64,000 nt of DNA from Adiantum capillus-veneris. Taxonomy: Eukaryota; Streptophyta; Polypodiopsida; Polypodiales; Pteridaceae. Of this stretch, positions 58,960-64,000 are shown piece after piece (the first letter of the stretch is position 1; each line of letters starts with the position of its first letter). A program made the translations under genes and the position numbers. The stretch covers positions 170,866,240 through 170,930,239 of the forward strand of contig CM043944.1 of the NCBI GenBank assembly GCA_014529385.2, given 5' to 3'. The notes beneath the pieces were generated by a model. The model did no database searches. It was not told the DNA's origin and saw nothing but the letters and a program-made list of their open reading frames with translations.

Positions 58960-61224
58960 ACTCCTACGTAGGCAATCCACCGCAACATAGCAATGTCTGG
59001 CGTTGAGCAGCTTGTAATCATCCCAAGAAGTGGTAGACAATCTGTTTCTACAACCACACATGCACCAATTAGGTACTCTTTTCCATTTTTCAAGGCTGTA
59101 ATTGTTATAGAATTGATATTTTATTATCTCTTGCAGTTGACAGGTGGCAAAAGCATCAGCAGCAGATAATGGATTATGCAGAAGGATATTACATTTTATG
59201 TATATTTGATTATTCTAGTGCTCTTTATGAGCTTTGGCCAATTATGTCCGACCGGCCAGTTTGTAACCAATTTGACCATTCAAGAAATCTATATAACAAA
59301 TACGTGCAAGAGGGAAATGGTCACTCTTGCACGGGGGGAGATTGCACCCAGTGTCTGTGTATTCTTCTCCCCTGTCCTCTCTTCTCTCTCGCCGTGCTGG
59401 CGTAGCACTCCACTTTAGGAGGTGCGCCTGCACGTGCTCTTTCCCTCTCTTTCGCTCTACGTCTCTCGCTGTTCGCGTATAGCTTAGATCACGAGTTCGT
59501 GGATGTGCCAGGTATACAGTTTTGTTGATTTATGGCTTGCTATGTGCTATTTCGAGTATTTTGCAGGCCTTTCTACGCTCCCGACTGTAGCAGTAACCAT
59601 ACCCCATAGCTCTCTCTTTATTTGTGGATAGTTTCTTTGGCGCTTAGTAACTTTGCTCCAAATCTTACCACATACCTGCGTCCTTCTTCGTCATCTTGCC
59701 CTATAGCCCATCCAATCCCTGTAGGACTGGTGTCTACTGTCACAATTACTAGCCTTTGACACTCATAGTCTACCTTTCTCAAAGTCGTTGCTGACTGGAG
59801 CAACTCCTTTAGCTTTTTCATGGATTTTACATGTGCTTCTGTCCATTTAAACTTTTGATTCTTTCTAAGCAGCTGATAAAGAGGATCAGCTACATGTGCA
59901 TAATGTGGAATCCAAATAACATAAAAGACACATGCTCCTAGAAACCTTCTAACCTCAGTGATGCTAGTGCATGTTTCTTTCATTCTTTGGATGGCATCTA
60001 CCTTTGTTAAACAAGGTTTTCTACCATATGGCCCGCACATGTGCCCCACAATGAGCACTTCATTGACACCAAACATAGACTTTTTCCCTGACAATGTAAG
60101 ATTCACTTCTTCCAACCTAGACAAAATTTTATCACAATCATTTATGTGATTTATCACAAACCTACAACATCCCTTGAGATCCAAAGCTTCATCTTTGTCA
60201 CTTTCTTCACATCCTTTGATAGGCAAATCATCAATGAAAGGCATTGTGATTTGAGGAATAAAGTCACGTAAGACCTTATTCATCCCATTCATCATATGTG
60301 CAACCAAGTTGGTTGCTCCCTGTAGCAAGGTACACATCCTTACCAAACCCAAAGGTGTCCTCATGGTTGTCAAGTCTCTGCTTTTTATTGCAAGCTGAGA
60401 TTGATCATACCCTGAGTAGAGATCCCCCATTGAGTAGATTGCCCTCCCTGCAAACGCCTCTGCAAACTCATCCACAATTGGACCTGTACCTATATGTTTC
60501 TAATTGTCACCTTATTCACTGGTTGCATATCTTGGATGAAGCATAGAGAACCATTCTTCTTTGGAACTGTGAACCACCTGTTTGAGTATGGAGCACAAGA
60601 AGGCTCCAAGATTCCCATTTTGATTTTCTCATTCAGTAGCTCTACTAACTTTGGCAAATGAGCCTTTAGAATCGAAATAGGCCGCAGATTCCAAGGCACA
60701 TGAGGTATTGTGAAAATTACCATAGGAGCTACAATAGAAGGATCAACACATCCTATCTCATGTGGCTCAAATGAAAAAGCCTTACCGTGCTTTGAAAGCA
60801 TTTCTTTGAAGCACTTTGTCTCCTCCTGTGTTAGAAACTCCTCGCAACCAATTTTTAACTCTTGAAAAGGCTCCTTTGTGAAGGTATGACCAATCTTTTT
60901 AGGATTCCTTAAACTTGGTTGCAAAGAGGCTTGCTCAATCTTTTCGCTGTTTTTGGGTGGTAAGGGTGAAGCTACTGGTTTCACCTTCTTTGCTACACTC
61001 TTGTATTTGGTTTCAACATGGACTTTTGGGCCAACTATTTGGCTTTCTTTAAAGGCTTCTATTACTTGATACATTTCCATAGAGCAAACTTCCACAACTT
61101 CATTTTCAAGATGCAAACTAGACCCCATTATAGCATCAAGCTCACCCATAGTATCTACAAAAGAAACTTGTTCACACAAACCCAAAACATTTTCAGTAGG
61201 CTCTAGTAATCCACTCTTTTTCAT
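58960..61224 (-). pseudogene. Gypsy reverse transcriptase and RNase H (split by solo LTR)
   Basis: The frame 61,224-60,490 leads into RT (LNEKIKMGILEPSCAPYSNRWF, VPKKNGSLCFIQDMQPVNK). After a frameshift near 60,480, the frame 60,475-59,618 continues RT (YSMGDLYSGYDQSQLA, LQGATNLVAHMMNGM, catalytic FIDDLPIKG at about 60,215-60,240) and the RNase H start (IVTVDTSPTGIGWAIGQ). The remainder of RNase H (TALKNGKEYLIGACVVVETD, LLGMITSCSTPD) lies at about 59,090-58,960, beyond the solo LTR. Confidence 0.92.
59103..59592. repeat. Solo LTR (490 bp) inserted in the gypsy RNase H
   Basis: The insert starts TGTTATAGAATTGATATT and ends CTGTAGCA, with flanking GTAAT (59,098-59,102) and GTAAC (59,593-59,597). 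Removing it plus one flank restores the RNase H reading MVTALKNGKEYLIGA across the junction. The TG...CA ends and 5-bp flank fit an LTR that recombined with its partner, leaving one copy. Confidence 0.82.
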
Positions 61225-61391
61225 GCTTATTTATACATTATGCACATATTACCTCTCGCATCTCTTCAAATCTTCAAGTTTTGTAAAACATATTGATCCA
61301 TTCCTTGTTACCAAGGAGCTCGTTGAAAAAGTTTCACCTATTTTTGGATCAAGCGAGACCCTTTTTCTTTATGTACCACTACAATCCCACT

Positions 61392-61862
61392 TTACAATGG
61401 TACTTGGCCAAAACCCATCATTTCTCTATGATCATGAAACTCTTTGCTCACCTTTGGTAGAGGATGTTCTTTGAGGTTGTCACGATTTCTTTCATGGTTC
61501 ACACAAACTGTGAGAATTTGGACAGCTCGTTTACCATCTTTGCTACGTATCCTAGCATATGCTGAACCATCATCCATTACCTTTGTTTCCATTCGAACTC
61601 CCACAATGTAGGGTTGTCCAAGGATGAGATGATATGAAGATGTATCCTGTACAAAGAAGTTTTGGTCAATCTTTACATCACCTATTGTCACCTTCACACC
61701 TGGACATGCTGCATACAATTCACTGGATGAATTGTTTGCCACTTTTACCATCCAGCCATGATCTGTGTCCATTGTCCATTTGTACTTGTTGTAGAGACTC
61801 TTTGACATTATGTTTATTTCTGAACCATGGTCAATCAAGGCAACATGTCTCTTCAAGATCAC
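61392..61862 (-). pseudogene. Gypsy aspartic protease
   Basis: A retropepsin-type domain: ALIDHGSEINIMSKSLYNKY (the catalytic Asp is in D-H-G, where D-S/T-G is usual), then YHLILGQPYIVGVRM. The altered residue after Asp may reduce activity. It lies between gag and RT as expected. Confidence 0.82.
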
Positions 61863-63812
61863 CTACCTTGACCAGAGCTTCTGTAGTAGTCCTTGCCCAA
61901 TGACTTCGTGAATAGTAGCTCGTAGGAATAGCTTCAACTTCTTCATCATCATTTGAGAAATGCACTTGCTTCACTCTCCCACTAGATTGGTGGCATCCTA
62001 CCAGAGCTCCATCATCCTCCTTATTTTGCAACTGCATCCCTTGTGTCTTCGAGGTTTCCCCTTCAACCTGTGGACGAGAAAATTCAGCAAGGGTTTGCCT
62101 CTTCCTCTTGATGATGTCAATGATCTCCTCATGGAATTCACGCTTTGTAATCCCAAGAACTTCTCCCAGAGTAAACTCAATCTTGCTATTCAAGATCCTT
62201 TCCTCCAAGACTTTTTTAAATGTGTAGCAACCTCAATATCAGATTGTAGTTTATAAGTTGGGCCTTTTATCTTACCTTTTGTTGGCTCTTTCTTCTTTCC
62301 TGTTGTAAACTCCTCCATGAGTACTTTAGGTGGAGATGCTCCTTGTGTTGAGGGTGTTTGAGAAGGCATTGAGTCGCTTCTTCCCCCACTTCTAGAAGCT
62401 CTTTTTGATGGTCCTTCATCAGCATTCTCACGTCTGCGCTTCTCTTCTACAATTGCCTCATTTTGTTGGAATTTTGTAATGTAGGCATGCACTGACAAAG
62501 AGTCCACTAGATCATTCCATCCTGTTTCTAGACGTATGCAATCACCTGCTTCATGTAGAATCTCTTTTGTAAGATTTCCCTTTTTAGCTAATTGCATGAC
62601 ATTTGGCCAAATTTGACCATGATGGTCAATCACCTCTTCATCACAAAAATGCTCAAGTTTTACTCCATAAGTAGCTGCCTCAAATGAAGAGATGGCATGC
62701 TTACTTGCCATATCTTCAACTAAGGTTTGCATTCCCCCCTTCCCAAAGTTAGTTCTCAAGGGTAGACATGTCTCTCTTAAGTGTATTTTACCATCCTTAA
62801 AAAAGACAACATCTTTTGACAAAGCATCACTAAAATCATCACAATCTCTTCTTACATGGTATATACTATCACACCAAATACATCTATTAACAAACCCTTC
62901 TTTGGGCTATTGTCTTTGTCTAGAAAGTGGCCCTGACAGTTGGCATTTTTCTTCAAGCTTTGTAAGCTTCACCTTCAAGTCACGCATTCCCTTCACAAGT
63001 TCCTCTAGCATAGACTCATCAAACTTAGGAGCTATATAAGTAGGCTTTACCATTTTGTCAGAAGTTGAGGTTGAAGGACTTGTAGTGTTTACAACCATCT
63101 TGTCCCTTCTTCTTTGTCGTTTGGCAAGCAACGAGACAGCACCTTCAACTTCATTCCAGTCGGTATTTAGTCCTTGCTCAGCATCTTTATCTTCAAGAAG
63201 AAGCTCCAAATTTTCTTCAAACTCTTTACCTGCGGATTGTAAGAAAAGATCTATCTTCTCTGCATCTAGTGTGTCCCTTTCTGTCCTAGTGAGTTGTGCA
63301 TAGCGCCGCTCAAATTCCCTAAGTAGCTCTGTTATTTATAGTCCTTGCTTTGGCTTGACTAACCATTCTAAGAATGTCCTTTTGATCACTCTCTCCGAGT
63401 CCTCCATGAAATATTCCTCCTTTAAAGCTACTTTGAGTTCTTCCCAATTTCTCCCATGCCCATCTTTAATTGCCCTAACATGCTCCCTAATTTCTGGAGC
63501 AACAACTAGCTCAAAGCTTTGAATCATCTCACCTTCTGACACACGATGTAGCTCCATCTCCTTCACATACTCGCGTAAGTACTTGGTTACATCTTTGCCA
63601 TTGAATTGATCGATTCTGTTGACAACCGCTTGTATGGCCTTCATTCCAGAAATCTCCCTTCTTTCAGTGGCATGTTGTTGTTGCATGAACATTGCAAATG
63701 CTTGAAACATTTGCATTGTTGTTGGGTCAAAATGCATACCCTGTTGCTCAACATGATCACCCATGGTTACCCACAAATTCTCACCCTGGCAGTTTCGTGT
63801 CAGGTTCACCAA
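61831..63812 (-). pseudogene. Gypsy gag
   Basis: It starts near the primer-site side of the right LTR at 63,812 with a frame reading MHFDPTTMQMFQAF, FMQQQHATERREI, INRIDQFNGKDVTKYLREYVKEMEL-like capsid text, and REHVRAIKDGHGRNWEELKVALKEEYF. It continues through 63,209-62,907, 62,822-62,190 (VVFFKDGKIHLRET, then a basic Arg/Ser-rich segment) and 62,208-61,831. Stops and frameshifts separate the pieces. No clear CCHC knuckle was seen. Confidence 0.8.
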
Positions 63813-63816
63813 AATA

Positions 63817-64000
63817 TGTCAAGAAATTTGCGGTCTTGCCAAGAAAGCACCGGGCTTTTGGCTGTGAGAGTTTGTGAGAGAACTCCAAAATATACGAAGG
63901 AGTTAAACCATAGATGCCATGAAGACTAGGGTTTGGAAGGAAGTGCAATCAAAGAAGCCCCACTCTTTCTCTCTTGCACTCACAAACACAAAGAAAGAAC
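63817..64000 (-). repeat. Gypsy 5' LTR (minus-sense), truncated by window end
   Basis: 184 bp matching 55,299 onward with few differences. Just inside it the minus strand reads tggtgaacctgacacg, where the primer-binding site should be; I cannot assign the tRNA. Confidence 0.88.

Larger units (their letters stand above)
55299..64000 (-). mobile_element. Ty3/gypsy retrotransposon with about 2-kb LTRs (right LTR truncated by window)
   Basis: The sequence starting tgtcgagaaatttgtggtct at 55,299 recurs at 63,817 with few changes and runs off the window. Between them, on the minus strand, lie gag, protease, reverse transcriptase, RNase H and integrase in gypsy order. The element sits in the CACTA transposon. 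Multiple stops and frameshifts, and an inserted solo LTR, make it non-functional. Confidence 0.93.

Overview
This is a repeat-dominated stretch of a large plant nuclear genome. There is no operon structure and genes have spliceosomal GT-AG introns. Plant-type Ty1/copia, Ty3/gypsy, CACTA (En/Spm) and LINE sequences are present, along with long (CT)n/(GA)n tracts and intronless decayed copies of ribosomal and splicing-factor genes. The retroelement proteins have a non-flowering land-plant flavour. A fern is my best guess, at low to moderate confidence. I see no intact ordinary host gene.

Layout. 0-1.8 kb: decayed gypsy gag (minus). 1.9-5.1 kb: unassigned ORFs and a decayed gypsy-like pol (plus). 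5.4-5.9 kb: two short tandem duplications. 7.27-7.70 kb: a small terminal-inverted-repeat (TIR) element. 11.55-12.6 kb: a lone LTR. 13.9-14.2 kb: a 42-bp minisatellite. 16.0-16.55 kb: a long hairpin. 19.70-24.83 kb: a young, nearly complete Ty1/copia element (minus) with 322-bp LTRs, a TTATA target duplication and a tRNA-Met-type primer site, but two frameshifts. 24.9-28.5 kb: long CT tracts interspersed with retrocopies of uL11 (in two oppositely oriented halves) and PHF5A/Rds3. 38.4-39.1 kb: two hairpins and an eS26 retrocopy. 43.85-45.65 kb: a 75-bp satellite with a palindromic core. 46.1-48.56 kb: gypsy gag plus LTR. 48.67-49.87 kb: LINE. 49.87-55.3 kb: CACTA element. 55.3-64 kb: Ty3/gypsy element with 2-kb LTRs inserted in the CACTA, itself carrying a solo LTR.

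The most unusual object lies between 28,514 and 38,335. It is about 9.8 kb, bounded by roughly 50-bp TIRs starting GCATTAGGGGAATTTTGAGG, and holds four spliced genes in two tail-to-tail pairs. Gene A (+) encodes a BAH-like protein. Gene B (-) encodes a histone H3 (tail ARTKKTARK plus full histone fold) fused to a Ulp1/C48 SUMO-protease-like domain. Gene C (+) encodes an unknown acidic protein. Gene D (-) encodes an RNase-H-like (DDE) transposase. Between the diverging genes B and C lie four palindromic units. I infer a chromatin-directed DNA transposon in which nucleosome binding (BAH), a histone H3 mimic and a SUMO/ubiquitin-like protease travel with the transposase. Genes A and B are open; C has one in-frame stop and D three, so this copy is probably not autonomous. 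The 427-bp element at 7.27 kb begins with the same CATTAGGG and may be a related short derivative.

All positions come from reading the sequence by eye. Splice sites were chosen by GT/AG plus frame continuity. Family names rest on remembered motifs, not on searches.
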